Notes: generated from the letters alone by a model not told the origin. Shown: positions 1 through 14,600, counted from the stretch's first letter. The stretch: DNA of 64,000 nt from Schistocerca nitens (GCF_023898315.1 NC_064616.1:703853389-703917388); one strand, 5' to 3'. Program-made: numbers and translations.

Positions 1-430
1 TGTTTTTGGAGCATCACCTGTGACCAGCTTTGTGAAAGAAGTGGTGACACTTTCTGTGCAACCCACCCACCATTTTGCACGACAATGCGCGGGCGCATAC
101 AGAGCAAGCTGTAGCTGCTCTGTTCGGTCGATGGGACTGGGAAGTACTGTACCATCCACCATACTCCCCGGACTTAAGTCCTTGTGACTTTGATTTGATT
201 TCAAAGATGAAGAAACCACTTCGTGGCATTTGCTTCACAACTGTTCCAGAGATTCGACAGGCAGTAGACTGCTCCATTCACCCCATCAACAAAACAGACT
301 CTGCTAACGGTATACTATGCCTTCCACATTGCTGCCAAACGGTTCTACACAACGCTGGTTACTACTCTGAAGGACAGTAACAGGTGCAAACATATAACTC
401 TTTTGTATCAGTTGTGAATAAATAGTTGCC
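1..430 (+). mobile_element. mariner-like transposase, C-terminal fragment (element cut by window start)
   Basis: Frame 75-380 gives LHDNARAHTEQAVAALF and then HPPYSPDLSPCDF, the signature around the last two catalytic acids of mariner transposases (SETMAR group). The Asp of HDNARAH and the Asp of PCDFDL are present. The 5' part of the element lies left of the window, and I found no terminal inverted repeat at the right end. A partial, ageing copy. Confidence 0.75.
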
Positions 431-699
431 ACTATTTAAGTTCCAATCCTCATATTTTTATATTTAGCTTTGGGTGTGCAACATTAGTGTATGCACTTCT
501 TATGTCATGAACCACTATTCGAATGTACGCATTTCTGTTGAAGCAAAGTTATATGTTGCTAGGAGGATGGGTGATAACAGATCCAGAACCATAACTTATA
601 CATGTTTATCTACTCTCTCACCTCATAACGGCAGTAATCAGTATGATGCCACCAAATCAGGTTTTACCCCGGTTTGAGCACAGGTATTATTTTGCCTGT
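381..699. other. no recognised feature
   Basis: AT-rich flank of the mariner fragment. A short open frame at 474-677 has no family features and is probably chance. Confidence 0.4.
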
Positions 700-1140
700 T
701 TCATAAGTTCTACTATAGTATGTAACACTGCATTACATCTGGCAGAAGTGAAAGCATGTTGTCTGGACCATAATAAAAATTTTTAGCAAAGTTGAGAGCT
801 CTCTGCAGCATGACCATCAACAATGGCTGTATTATTTGGTATTTTTACTGGATGCCACATTTACTAAATTTCCTTCTGCTTGCCTTCAAGGCACTGTAGC
901 ATTTACTATCCCACCACATAGAAATATCTTTACTTCTAATGTACAATGAGTTCTGCAGAGTAATTGTGTCTATGGAAGCTTTAGTAACACCCTTGTTTGG
1001 TTTGGAATAATTGGAGACCAGATCATTATATTTCTCTAATACAGGGAGACATGCCTTTAACCTGTTAACATACTTGTTATAGACAGTTTCCTTCATCTTC
1101 AATAAGTGATATTGTGGCTTAGGTCTATTGATGATATTCT
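700..1140 (-). mobile_element. LINE remnant, endonuclease-to-RT linker region
   Basis: The open stretch 845-1102 (minus) ends with SMWWDSKCYSALKASRRKF. The pattern WW(D/N)xxCxxAxxxRRxxF is typical of the linker between endonuclease and reverse transcriptase in I- and jockey-type LINEs. No reverse transcriptase motif follows, so this is a small relic and the call is tentative. Confidence 0.35.
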
Positions 1141-1395
1141 TTTTGGAGAGCCATCATTCAGCAGTACTAGGTTATTATCTTAAAATATTACTATTGTGGT
1201 CATCATCAAAGCTACTATTACATCATTGACATATTGATTGTTGCAATTAACCCAGACTGCAGAGGTTTTCCTTGAAGGTTCTTGCAGTAATTTCTGACAC
1301 AAACACTCATAAATAGCCAGCTATTCATACAACTTTGGAGATGAAGCTCTGAGATGCTTCGTAACAGCAGTGATCTGATCTTACGCTAAAATATA

Positions 1396-2894
1396 CGAGG
1401 GTGAGTCAAATAAAAACCATAAGTATTTTTCAAAATATTATTGATTGTGCAAATGGTTCAAATGGCTCTGAGCACTATGACACTTAACATCTTAGGTCAT
1501 CAGTCCCTTAGAACTTAGAACTACTTAAACCTAACTAACCTAAGGACATCACACACATCCATGCCCGAGGCAGGATTCGAACCTGCGACCGTAGCAGTCC
1601 CGCGGTTCCGGACTGCAGCGCCTAGAACCGCACGGCTATTTATTGTGCAGCATTGGTACAAAGCTGTATCACTTTTCAACATAATCTCCCCCAAACTCGA
1701 TGCAAGTCCTCCAGCACTTACAAAGTGCATAAATTCCTTTAGAGAAAAATTCTTTTAGTAGTCATCACAACCACTCCTGCACCGCGTGGCATACCTCTTC
1801 ATCAGATTGGAACTTCTTTCCTCCCATTATGTCATTGGGTGGCCCGAACATATGGAAATCACTTGTGGCAAGGTCTGGTGAGTATGGTGGATGAGGAAGA
1901 GACTCAAAATGCAGGTCCGTGATTGTTGCAAATGCTGTACGGGCAGTGTGGGGCCTTGCATTGTCATGTTGCAGGACACCTGATGACAACAATCCATGTC
2001 ACTTTGATTTGATTGTAGGCCACAAATGATTTTTCAGGAGATCTGTGTATGATGCACTGGTGACAGTGCTCCCTCTAGGCATGTAATGGTCCAAAATGAC
2101 GCCTTTTTTGTCCCAAAAGAGTGTCAGCATAACCTTCCCTGCTGATGGTTCTGTTCGAAACTTCTTGGGTTTTGGTGATGAGGAATGGTGCATTCCTTGC
2201 TCACTCTCTTCATTTCCAGTTGAAGAAAGTGAACCCAGGTTTCATCCCCACTAATGATTCTTGCAAGGAAGACATCACCTTCTTGTTCAAAGCACCGAAG
2301 TAGTTCTTCACAAGCATCAACATGTTCTCTCATTTCATGAGCCAGCTGCTGTGGCACCCATCTTGCAGACACTTTGTGAAACTGGAGCACATCATGCACA
2401 GTGTGGTGTGCTCACCCATGACTAATCTGTGAACATGCTGCAATGTCATTCAGTGTCACTCAGCAATTTTCCTTCACTATGGCTTCAACTGCTGCAATGT
2501 TCTGTGGAGTCACAACTCGTTGTGCCTGACCTGGACGAGGAACATCTTCCACTGGTCACACCATTTGCGAACTTCCTACTCCATTCATAGACTTGCTGCT
2601 GTGACAAACATGCATCACCGTACTGAACCTTCATTCATCAAAGAATTTCAATAGGTTTCACACCTTCACTACGCAAAAACTGAATAACAGAACACTGTTC
2701 TTCCCTGGTTTAAGTCACAAGTGGCACGGCCATCTTTATACTGATACTGCGATGGTATGTGTGTATCTGCACTATGCTGCCACCTACAAGCCATTCTGCA
2801 CGCTGTTCGTAGCACGCTTACCAACTTACAGGGTAACGGTGCGAAATTTTGATTTGTTATTACAAATTTAAGGTTTTCATTTGACTCACCCTTG
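1396..2894 (-). mobile_element. SETMAR-type mariner, full length but frame-broken, with nested SINE
   Basis: Ends are inverted repeats: CGAGGGTGAGTCAAAT at 1396 and its complement at 2894. The transposase runs on the minus strand in broken frames (about 2760 to 1765), with ISGDETWVHF (first catalytic Asp), LQHDNARPHTAR (second) and HPPYSPDLATSDFHMF (third). The acids are still recognisable but several frameshifts separate the blocks. A tRNA SINE has landed near the left end (1451-1641). TA is present on the left flank but not clearly on the right. Confidence 0.82.
1451..1641 (-). mobile_element. tRNA-derived SINE (family 1), copy a
   Basis: Read on the minus strand it starts with a tRNA-like head with a B box (GGTTCGAATCC) and ends AGCCATTTGAACCATTT. 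The head is shortened relative to the copy at 34106. It is flanked by attgtgca at 1444-1451 and 1642-1649, an eight-base target duplication inside the mariner. Confidence 0.85.
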
Positions 2895-3929
2895 ACTTCT
2901 TGCCAATTCGGTGTTATTTCTCATTTGATCTGTTGTACAAAATGTTTGTTGTCACACTTAATTGAAACTCAGGTGGACAGAAGAACAGCTGATGTGTACA
3001 GCTCTAGTTCAAGGTGAAGTTATGTAATTCAATATTTATACTGTATTTCAACAGTATGAAGCAGAAAGTCTTGCCACAGTAAATATTTTCATTAAATTGT
3101 ACCATCTTGTCAAAAGGATGAACAAATTGCAAATTAACTCCAAGATATTAGAAAGGCTTCTGAACATCATATCATTGTCTGGTATGGAAGAACAATATCT
3201 CACCTCCCCTATTCATCAGACTTTTCAAAAGGCTAGGCAACACATTCAGATGACCATAGGAGTTGCCAGAGTCTATCAAGAAGTAACGAAGATAAGTGTT
3301 CAATGGACCAATGGAAATGATGCCGTTAGGGACAGAACACAATCTCAAACTGAAGAAGGAAATCGCCTATGCTGTTTCAAAGTAACCGTGCTAGCATTTA
3401 CTTCAATGGATTTTGGGAAATCAGTGAAAATACAAATTTGAATGGCCATATGTGGATTTAAACTGCTCTCAAATACAATTCCACTCTTAATCACTGCATC
3501 AGTGCACCCTGTGTGACATCAAGGACAAACTTCAGTTGACAGTGGTCCCAGCTGCAAGGGGCATATTATCCCCAAAGAGAGGCTAGACTAACCTGGCTCT
3601 GCAATTGTGCTTTGCAATTGCAAAAAACTTCTTTATAGCCTCACATAAATAAACGTTTAACAGATCTACACCATTTGCCTTCTGTGCTCCCACTGCAGTT
3701 TTCATGGGTATATGAGAGCCATGGTGAAAAACTCTCAGTCCAGCACAGAGACAGTCCTGATCTCAATAAATTTTACTTTAATATGATGGTACATACTGCA
3801 CAACAAAATAAGTCAAATGGTAGCTTGATCAGCAGAATAGTTTTATTTATATGGGTATCTTGCGTAGTTGATATTGTGTGTACTTTGTTTAAATGGATAA
3901 ACTAATATACCATGTCACCATAATATTAT
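2895..3929. other. no recognised element; one unassigned open frame
   Basis: Contains an open frame at 3097-3441 (plus, 114 codons) beginning YHLVKRMNKLQINSK. I recognise no family, and its composition matches surrounding AT-rich DNA, so I do not call it a gene. Confidence 0.4.
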
Positions 3930-4470
3930 TTGTTTTAGGAGGTTTTTCACCAACAGAAATTCATTTTAAGTTGATAAAGATTCACAAGTTATACTTCTTA
4001 TTATAGACAGTTAAGAAATGGGCAAAAATTAGCCATGAATATGATTTTGTCAGTATTCTTGCCATGTAATATTGGAATAAAAACCATGGTTGAACTTCTT
4101 TTGAAGATGATGTGTATAAAGACATTTCAAATCTGTTACCACAAATGAAAATATTTGGAAAGTGTACAACTTGGTACTGGACAATCAATGACACAGTGAA
4201 TGAAATACCTGATTCCACAAATATATCAAAAGAGAGGGATCAGTATATTTTATATGAAGAAAACAAATACAAGGCAGTATTGTATGGTGTGTGTGCCAAA
4301 TTTGTACAACACTGGCAAAAAGCAAGACTAAAAGTAACTTTCACAGCAATCATTGATGGTTACAATGTCTGTGTTTATACTGTGTGTTTATCTTCACAGT
4401 ACAGATTCAAGTTCTGGGCTGGCACAAATTTTCATATGCCACCAACAGATGACATCAATGCATAGTCAAA
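3930..4470 (+). mobile_element. decayed mariner transposase, N-terminal half
   Basis: The translated pieces GGFSPTEIHFKLIKIH, TVKKWAK, TSFEDD and NISKERDQYIL lie in the order of the two helix-turn-helix motifs of SETMAR-type transposases (PTEI..., STVKKWAAEF, TSLEDD, GISKERV..IL). Stops fall between the first blocks; 4112-4465 happens to be open. No catalytic blocks follow. An old truncated relic; the open frame should not be taken as a host gene. Confidence 0.5.
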
Positions 4471-5097
4471 GAATGCAATTCTATTTTGTAATATTTCACA
4501 ATAATGTCTGAGGGAAGCAGTCAGCTAAGCTGGGTACCCTTCCACAAAATAGATGAAGTATATTTTTAATGAATACATTCACTTTCCATATCAAATGCTT
4601 TTTACCTTGCCCTCATATGCTACTGTAGGAGGAGACAAACAATCCTCAACTACTTGTATGCAAGCAAATTTTATAAAATTCATAGCTGCAACTGGCAACC
4701 TTCTCTCTTATTTTTCACAAATAGCTATTAGTATGCAGTTACACATGATGTAGCTACTTTAAGGTATTAACAATTATGTTGTCGTGTATTTTTCTGTGTG
4801 CAGATTTTTGCAAGATGCAGTTGTTCTGTACTAGTTAAAGGACACATATTTTAATAGATTTTCCATTGGAAATGCTCATTCCTTCAGTCCCTTTTAATCA
4901 TGAAATAATGGTTGTTGCTTTAATCATATACCTAAGATGGTAAGTTAGTTATTATCCGCAATTTAGTTATATTTTTGTTTATTTTGGTAGTACTGTCATT
5001 TTATATTGATGACACATGTTTTGTTTATTTGTTGTTATATCTTTGCAATTTTCAAGCTGCTACGTTAGTTTTGTTATCACTGCCATGCTGTTAATCA
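4471..5097. other. no recognised feature
   Basis: AT-rich single-copy-looking sequence between two mariner relics. Short open frames only. Confidence 0.4.
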
Positions 5098-6110
5098 TGG
5101 CTGCTCTGCTGTCTATTTGCACCAAAGAAGAGCAATGTTCAGTGATCCGTTTTTTGTTGTCGGAAGGTGTATCAGGGGCTGAAATTCATTGAAGAATTTT
5201 GGTAAAGTACAGGAACAGTGTTCTGCTACAACGGAGTGTCTATGAATGGATTGAAAGACTCTGAAATGGTCACACAAGTGTTACGCACAATGAAGGAGCT
5301 GGACGACTGTTTACTGCCACAAATGAAGAAACCACTGAGTATTCACGTGAAATGATTCTCTTAGACAGATGATTAGCTACTGACGAAGTGGCACATTATC
5401 TGCAAATTAGTCATGGTTCTGCCTACAAAATCATCCACAACAGGCTTGGGTTTCATAAATTTTGTGCAAGGTGAGTCCCAAAACAACTCACACAGTTGCA
5501 TAAACATTTGGATCACTATGGTAATGAAGGGGACAACTTCTTAGACAGGATCATTACTGGTGACGAAACATAGATTCATTATTATGAGCCAGAGAATAAA
5601 TGGCAGAGTATGGAATGGAAACATCCTAATTCGCCGTGTAAGAAAAAGTTCAAGACCCAACCATCCGCAGGAAAACCGAAGCTTATGGTTTTTTGGGACA
5701 CACAAGGTCCAGTACTAGAACATTATGGGGAAAGGGGCACAACAACAAACCGTGTATGTTACAGTGAGAAGCTTACTGTTAGGCTAAAGCCTGCAAATCC
5801 GAAGCAAATGCCGAGGATTGCTGTCAAAAGGTGTTGTGTTGTTGCACGACAATGCCCGTTTGCATACTGCTGCCCACACTGCTGAAACACTCCAAAAATT
5901 CAAATTTGTAGAACTGGATCATCCTCCATATAGTCCCGATCTTGCCCCTTCTGACTATCACTTGTTTGGTCGACTCAAACAGGCATTAAGGCACCGTTGA
6001 TTTGCCTCAGATGAAGCAGTGAAAGAAGTGTTGCATTCCTGGCTCGCAGCTCAACCGGGAACCTTCTTTCACGAGGGCATCAGGAATCTTGCACAATGAT
6101 GGACCAAGTG
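5098..6110 (+). mobile_element. mariner-like transposase pseudogene
   Basis: From ATG 5098 the reading gives an N-terminal helix-turn-helix region, then GDET (about 5560), KPKLMVFWDTQGPVLEHY, LLHDNARLHTAAH and HPPYSPDLAPSDYHLFGRLK. These are the mariner blocks with catalytic Asp positions in place, but several stops and frameshifts (for example at about 5380, 5480 and 5570) kill the frame. Nearly the whole transposase length is present. Terminal inverted repeats were not resolved. Confidence 0.82.
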
Positions 6111-7976
6111 CATTGAGATGCAAGGAGATCATGTTGAAAAATGATGTTCTTATAAGTTTCCTATTTGATTACAATAAAATTTTATAACTACTTTGTGGAT
6201 AGTAATTGACTTACCTTTGGAAATAGTACATTCCCTTTTAATTTGCTTATTTTCATCAGATTTGCACTCAGTATATTTCTTAAAAATTTCATGAGTATGC
6301 CTTTCTACTTGTATTTTTTTGCTGAGATTAAAGACCCTAATTGAGTAGCATAAATGTGAAGGAACAAAACATATGAACCATGGCCTTGTTGAAGGCATAA
6401 TTCCTTTGGTGTAGATATTTCTAAAAGCAAAACAAACATTAATTCTAAATGGCTATGGATGTGTTCAAAGGCAGCTGCAGGTGGTTTATTTCAGGAGACA
6501 AGCTGCTCCACATTGAATTGGTTGTTGTAGACAATCTTCATCCACAGGGTAACCCTGTGCCATATCACCTTCTAGATGAAAAAAAAAGTATTATACTATT
6601 TCAGAAGTAGTGCATGCACACATACATACGTATGTACCTGTGAAATATGTGGGGTCCATGTTGAAAGATGTAGAGCTCTGCGTATCAACCTGAAAATCTA
6701 CTGCCCCATAAGACAAACACTGCATTTGCTGAAGGTGACTCTTTCACAGATATTTGACAGAAGATAATGGGTATGACTTATCAGCAACTCAAAACATGTA
6801 TTTTCACTTTGGAAGTTAAACTGGGACTCACACTTAAGTAAAAATAAATACATGAATATTTAATGGTATTATTATTCTGGATTCAGCAATGAGGATACAG
6901 TGTAGCTGGAATGACATTGTCAATTACAGCAACCATCAATCAGTGCAAATGGCATAAAAATTGGCCAAACTTACAGCACAAAATAGTTTCCACTGAGTGT
7001 GATCAACTGATATACTCCATCTCCTTATAAGCTCTGCCTTGTCTCCAATCAACCAATGGCCCTCCATTGTAAATCATCTAGTAAGTGCATTATCATCATT
7101 TTATTAAGTTGGTTATCCAAACTGTTCCTTATCTCTTACAGCATCAACACCCATCCTGCTGTCAAATTTATGGTCACATCTGCATGTGCATGTGCCAACA
7201 GCCACTGATTATACCAACAGTTCTGATTTTTCATAATCTTCTTGCCGTAAGACATGTGAGAAATCTGACACTCCCTTCATAAGATGAACCACAGTATACC
7301 CAGATGCATTAAATTTCAGCTATTGGATATACTATTAACTTTGACACAGTATGTGACATTTTACTTTTTATTTTACTTGTTTTTGTCTGGCGAATATCTG
7401 TATCATCATTTAATTACTCATTAAGTACAATGTAGTGGATTGGATAGCAAAAAAGGGAAAGAAAATGCATTACACACAAATTTAATGATGAAATAGTCAT
7501 TTAATATTTTGTTCTTTTGAGAATTACATGATTTTTACAGAGAGGAATATTTTAAAAGAAGCACTGGTTAATCCAGAAAATACTATCAGCACATCCATAT
7601 TGTGAACTATGTAAATTTAAGCATATCTTTGGATCTTTAAACAAATAATTATGGAACAGCAATATACAACTGAGAAGTGGAAAAATGACATGAGATCATT
7701 AGCTTAATGACACTGAGGACACACATATTTAAAATGCTATTACAAGAGAATATTTGTAAAGAACATTGGTAGTTAAATGTTTCTCATTAAACATACATAT
7801 AACAGTCTTTTAATCATTTGTATAAACAGAAGACAATAAAAAATTGCAAGTTCGGTAAGTATTCTACAGATTACTTATTCAATGTAACACAATAACTTGG
7901 GAAAAGATTACTTTTCCATATGGCACATGGATAATGACCTTTAAAATGGAGCCATGCATGTATAAACATGCATACC
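6111..7976. other. no recognised feature
   Basis: AT-rich DNA with scattered short open frames in both strands and no family motifs or repeat ends that I can see. Confidence 0.4.
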
Positions 7977-7991
7977 CCCCCCCCCCCCCCC

Positions 7992-8057
<66 letters not shown>

Positions 8058-8099
8058 CCCCTCCCCCCCTCCCCCCCTCCCCCCCTCTCACCCTCACCC

Positions 8100-8194
<95 letters not shown>
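7977..8194. repeat. composite microsatellite: C-run, (CT)n, C-rich blocks, (CA)n, (GA)n
   Basis: In order: about 16 C; (CT)n to about 8054; CCCCCCT-type blocks to about 8086; (CA)n 8103-8145; (GA)n 8150-8194. Long open frames through it on both strands are artefacts of the repeat. The (CT)n and (GA)n ends are complementary and could fold on each other. Confidence 0.97.
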
Positions 8195-8197
<3 letters not shown>

Positions 8198-8607
8198 AAA
8201 AAATAATCAAAGTTGACATGTGTGCAATACAGACATATGTGATCTTCACTCAACTTTAAAATAACCCAGCAGCTCTATATGAACAACATTAATAATAATT
8301 TTAGGGCAAAAGGCTTGAAGCATGAACACTCAAAATATACAATGTAATATTTATTTAATTTTTTTATATCCTGACTTCTACCAACAACATTAATTTAATG
8401 ACCAGGTACTGCATAAAGTCACAGTTCACTATAATGGAACTTCTTACACACCTGTCAATTATCTCTGGCATCATACAATGTGTCCAAAATTGTTATTATA
8501 CATTAGCAATTTGTTATGGAAGCTATTTTAAATATCTACATATAAACTTTAAACACATCAGCTAACTAAGTTTCTGCGAGCATGCCTGCATGCACGCAAA
8601 CAAAAAA

Positions 8608-8646
<39 letters not shown>

Positions 8647-11600
8647 TTCCCCTTCCCTCCCACACAGTATTTCAACTAGAGCATGTATAGAATGATTTGT
8701 GATAAGTATCACAATACTTACAATGTAATTCCATTTATACACATATGAGGAAAAGCACTATACTCAGCCAAACTTTTCATAGAAGAAAAAATAATTTTTC
8801 TGACTACTAGTTTCAGGCCTCGACTCACCTTCGATAAGGAGTATGTACTTTTTGCTCTTTTTTTTTCTTGGGAAAAAGTGGTCTTTAAATAATCTAGGAA
8901 AAAGAATGAATTTCTTGCTGTGTACCACATTTGGATGAAAGGAAGTTTTATATTCCATATAAAGACCACAAGCCTTAACAGAAAAGCTTATAATTTCCTC
9001 AAAAAACATGCTGTCCTTTGGAGTTGAGAGAAAAATAAATTGTTAATTGAATGAAAAGTGTGGATGGTTGTAGTGTTTTTCCTTATTGGTATACTCAAAC
9101 AGTTATGGAGTTTTCAAGCCATCATGGACAAAATAATAATTCAAGTTGCAGAAAATTAGCTTCATTCCCAACTGTAAATGTCAACTACTGATGACACATT
9201 CTACCTTGGTCTTTTATTTGCCTGCATATTGTTGCAGATGCACATAAAGCAGTTCAATGGACTGATTAATTTCCACTTTGCAGTGAGTCTTTCTAGTTGG
9301 GTTACCAACCATAGCACAAATATATCTATGGATGAATATAACAAATGATAGACAAACTATCATTAAAGTTATGATCTGCCTTATGCTTCTCTACAAATGA
9401 TATGCATAACTGCCTATTATCAAACCATAGGTAATACCACATGCAGAGTTCAACGGTTAAATACTCCATTTCATTTTGCCATCTTAAGTGTGTGGGAAAC
9501 ATATCAGTGTTTTATTTATTTAGTTATTTATTTTGGTTTGCCTGATATAAATAGCCATCTGTCATGAGATTTTTTACAGAAATGTCTGCTTCATTCTGTT
9601 ACAATAGTCTCCCATGTACCATCCAGTTTTTACGAGAGTATCATTATTATGCCAACTGGATCAAGTCTTTAGTAAATTTAGTTTAATTCCAAATAAATAT
9701 GCATCATTCTGAAAATACATTGTAATGAAAAAAAGAAGTCCATGTTATATGGGAAACACTGCAGATGAATAGGACAAATGACTGACAGCAGAAAAGGTAA
9801 CTTTTGTGACATACACAAGTGTTTCACATTTGTTAGCAGCCATTAATGAAGAACAGGAGTAAACAGTTTACTATTACTATCATAGAGAAAATGGTGCCAT
9901 GTTACTTGGTAACATCAATGAAGTTACAAGGAAGAATTGCAGTACAGTGAATAAACAGGTTCTCTCAAAGATGATACTAACTTCACTTACAGAAATGGCA
10001 TGTAAAACATATAACATTTCACTAATGGCACAAGACTAGTAGTTTGTGACTGCCATGGAAAGAACTATTAAACTGTTCTCAATAGTTGCACCTTAGGTAT
10101 AAAAGAACATTATCTGCTTTGAAGATAGCATGTATGCAGCTTAATTATGTAAACTCCAGATTTTTAATCAACACATAAAAATGCTTCCTTAATAAATGTC
10201 ATTTGGTTAATATAATTAACAACATTTTAATAACTTTATATAATGAAACAGCACATGACTCGTTACTGGTGAGAAATAAAGTAACATTGTTGGGAGCATT
10301 AACATGAGAAATATGTTATTTATAACAATACTATAAAAATAACATGAATACTGACAGAACTTTATACAGCATACAATCACAGTACCTGTTTAGGTTAAAA
10401 CCTACATGCAAAAAACAGAAATATATAAACAAAAAAATCTGCTTAGTTAAAGCAGCAACATACACACATTGTGCAACATTAAAAAAATTACTGTTTATAA
10501 ATCTTTCAAATTTGCTTCAATTAATCTATGCAAATAATACAAAATAATGAAGATTCCTTTCTTCTTGTTCCAAATTTCAAAGCCATGCAGAGTAGGTGAA
10601 GGAAAAACATTTTACATACAATATCTGAATAAATTTCCTAACAAACAATTCATGCATATTTTACATTAGTGGTATGGAAAAACTACATAACGTCAGTCTA
10701 AAGTTACCAGTTACTGGAATTTAAAATAAACATTTTCCCACATGAACTGAGAGAAAAGGAGAAACAAAGAATCAATGTATTGACTTTCACAAAACTTAAA
10801 ATAGTACTAGTACAAATAAACAGCAATTTTACTACAAATTATGATACCACCTGTGCAGCTCTGAGCACAATGCAAGCTGGTAATTGAAGGCCATGTAAGC
10901 ATTTTCACAAGTTAGGACAACCTAAGATTGATATCTTTCTGCACCTACAGAAAATTTTGAGCTTGAAATTCGTCAGACATTAACGATTTATTTTATTTAT
11001 TTATTTATTTTTTTTTTTTTTTTGCCATACAGAACACATGCAGTAAACAAGCATTTTAAAGTAAAATAATGCAACCTTTAACTCACGAAATCTGGTGATA
11101 CACCTCAATGTCATAAAATCAAAAAGTGCTACATCATTACTGAAAAGTGAGTAAATTCCTGCCTACACAGACAAATGGTGGAAGTTAGGAGAAAATCATC
11201 AACTTATGGCTAATATGTATGTCGAAATCATATATGAAGCAGAAAAAAAGGCAAAATAATATGGAGAAAATTATCACAGCAGTAACTAAACTTGAAGTTC
11301 TGTGCATGAAAGTTTCTCATCACTTATTGAATCACGGATGATTTGAACTATACATCCATACAAAAGAAGTTTATAAATGCACACAACAGGAGTTTCTATT
11401 TTTTAAAAACTTAATACCAAGCCTGACATAACATTTGGGAGCATTTAAAAGTATACGTAATAGTGATAGTCAAGTACGAAGACTCTGAAGCCAAAGTTGA
11501 AGCAGTAACAAACGTAAATGTAAATTTCTAAATTAATTTTCTCCACCTGTCTTTATTCTGAGCTGCACCTCCAATACAAATTTCCGTAATAGCAAATTTG

Positions 11601-14600
11601 ATGTCCCAGAACTTTTTAGATATATTTGCATATTACATGTGTTTCCTGGAGTTTGCTGGATATTAGAGTGTGATTAGGGGATGGTAGTATGTGAATACTG
11701 CCATGCAGTGGGGAAAATGAAGCTATTTCCTTCAGCAAGTCATCAGTTATGCCTCTCGTGTATGTTGGTTCAACAGCATACACCTCCATCAAATAATCTC
11801 ATACCTTATTATTTTTACAATAATGAAATAAAGATAGAATACAAACAATGGCATAGGTAAAGATCTCTTAGTGGAGGTGTTTTACTGTCGATGGACACAA
11901 CTTTAGTTAGTCTTGCAACAAGTGTATCTAACCATCTCAAAGATGGAACAACCTGTGAAAGAAATCTTGTCATATAACACCTCCACTACAAATAATGCAC
12001 AACATTTTGTGTGTGCAACCCATCAACCAGCTGACCACCCAGATGATTAGTTACTACTAAACTCTGATCATTAACTGATGGGAGATGATGATGAGCACAC
12101 AATGTGTAATTTCAATGGCTGATATACAACCCATGCATGTGGATCTAACCACCATCATATCCCCTGCCATCAAGAACATCAGCTTCTGTCAGTCTTGCCA
12201 CCCCCCTCTTCCCCGGCCCCCTCCCCGCACACACATTTGCAAACAGAAACTAGCTTGTAACAACACTGACAGCTGCACAGATTCTTTGTACTAATGATAG
12301 CTATTCCAGATAACAATATAATACATGATATTTTACACAAATAATATTTAGTGCTATGTCACCCTCAAAGGAAATTTCAGTCTCCCCCTCCCGCACAGCA
12401 ATATTTTCATCTTGTTAATGAATTTGGATGTTTATGATTTTTATTTCTAACACAGTAATAAATGGTTGAGCTTCTGTCTGGAAATATAAATCCCAAATTG
12501 GTAGAGGACACCGATTTACCTGCGCATATGAAGGTTAGTGCTAAAATGAAAATTATTCTGTATGGCGTGATCATTTCAACATGTTTACCACTATGCATGC
12601 CCATTGCAATGTCCAATTCTGCACTAACATAATGCTAGCACTTGGCCCACTACTTAAATGTACAAACATGACAATAAAGTGCAGATAGGATAATTTCATT
12701 TTATCAGCTCTATTTGGGCATGTGGCTGATTGTCATACACTACAGCAGTTGTCAAGTATGGGGCACCTTCAAAAAACAAATACCATAGGAAATAATTGTG
12801 CTAAATGAGTTACATTGTGCGTATAACAACACACATGTTAAAGAACCAATCTCATGATAGGAAATACTTGTATTATGCACTATGAGTTTTTTTCCCTGTC
12901 AGGTCTGACTGAAAGCTCAAAGTTTTGACTTTTTGCATAAAAAGGAACAAAAAGATCAGCTGAGAACTTAACTACAAGGATTAAAAAATTAAAAGTTTAA
13001 TAATACTCAAGGATTCAGAAACTTTACAAATAATTAAACAAAATAAATAAGACATACACAATTACTATATAAACAAACTGATGAACAGTTTTCCTGCACT
13101 GTACTCTGACAAGTGATGAATGACATACATATCAAAGCTGCAGCTCATAGCTAGGGAATTTGGAAGTAGCACAATCTATGTACTGCAACAGAGAAACATC
13201 TGAATATAGTAGTGCAATGGTGTCTTTATAATTACCATGTGACAAAGATGCAGCTCACCATATTTCTGTCAGAAGCAAATATCAATTGATGGAGCTAAAA
13301 TCCCAGGAATGTTATGAGAATGGTATTATCCTGATCATTCATTTCTTTGAAATGAAGATAGTTGTGCAGAATAAGTCAATTCTGACACTTAGGATATGTG
13401 CCAAGGGATTCAATTTATCAGAAAACATAGCAAAATGTTCATGCTGTACATTACAGAGGTCTGATATTTACTGATTTGCATAGTTGTTATAGCTTATCTC
13501 TCAACACACAAGGAATACATTTAGCTAACAAGCATTGTAGATCCTGAAAGAAGTTATTGTACTGAACATCAAATAATCAATGCACAAATACTTGTAGGAT
13601 GTAACAATGGCATTCTCAATCTCCTAAGCACAAGAGTTAACAGAAAAAAATTTCTCGCGTGAACATTATTGTATGAAAAAAATACAAACTGAACTTATCA
13701 TTATAAACAACTGTTATTAACTTTCAAATATTGCACACCAGAGATAATGATTAGCCCACAAACCAAAATAGATATATGGTGCAATATATGCTGTTTCCAC
13801 TTCATATGGGTCGTTTTCTGTTTTAACACACAGTGTTAACATTTTTTTGGCAACATTCATAATACAATGTGATTGATTAGACTTTTAATTTTATGCCAGA
13901 ACAAATCCATCATTCTGCATCTGCCTCATTATGCATGAACTACTTATACACCATCACAAAAATCACTTTTTGTCAGATATAAATTGTTCTATGTTCCTGT
14001 AACAACAATTAAGCCTGCATTCAAAGCAATCAGCAGAGACAATGCAGTGATTAATAACATCAAAAAGTTATCATATGATGTAGCATATTAAAAATGAGAA
14101 GTACTTTAAAATTCTGTGTTATATGTGTGCATGTAATCTGTACACAGTGCATGGTGTGTGATCTTTACAATTTATGTAGTCCATACTATTCAAGAAAATT
14201 TTAACATTGTAAGTCTATAGTACTGGGCATTGAGCAGTCTGCCACCAACAACTACATGAAAATTTGAAAGCTTCAATTTGTTTGAACAACTTTCCTTTGT
14301 GCAGTTTGTAAGCTGGCTGAGCATACATTTAATACACTATGAAAGTTGCTACACTTGTATGTGAGATTTGCGACCACGTCATTTATATTCGTCACCACAT
14401 AGAGACCGGTCAAAAAAAGTTCACAATTCACTGTTTTAGAAATACGCATCAGTGTTTTTCAGGAAATGGAACCGATTCTAACAACTGTTGAAGTCTTCAA
14501 CCAAATTTGTGCAAAATGTGTGTAGACAGTAATAATATATGGTTCACAATTGTCTCTCATAGGAGTTCTTATTTGGCTTTACTTGAACAGCTTATCCATG

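Noticed and set aside
4112-4465. 117-codon frame first considered as a Tudor-like host protein
   Set aside because: Blocks before and within it line up with the helix-turn-helix region of mariner transposases.
7879-8253. Long open frames on both strands of the microsatellite
   Set aside because: Products are simple Ser-Leu, Arg-Glu and Thr-His repeats generated by (CT)n, (GA)n and (CA)n.
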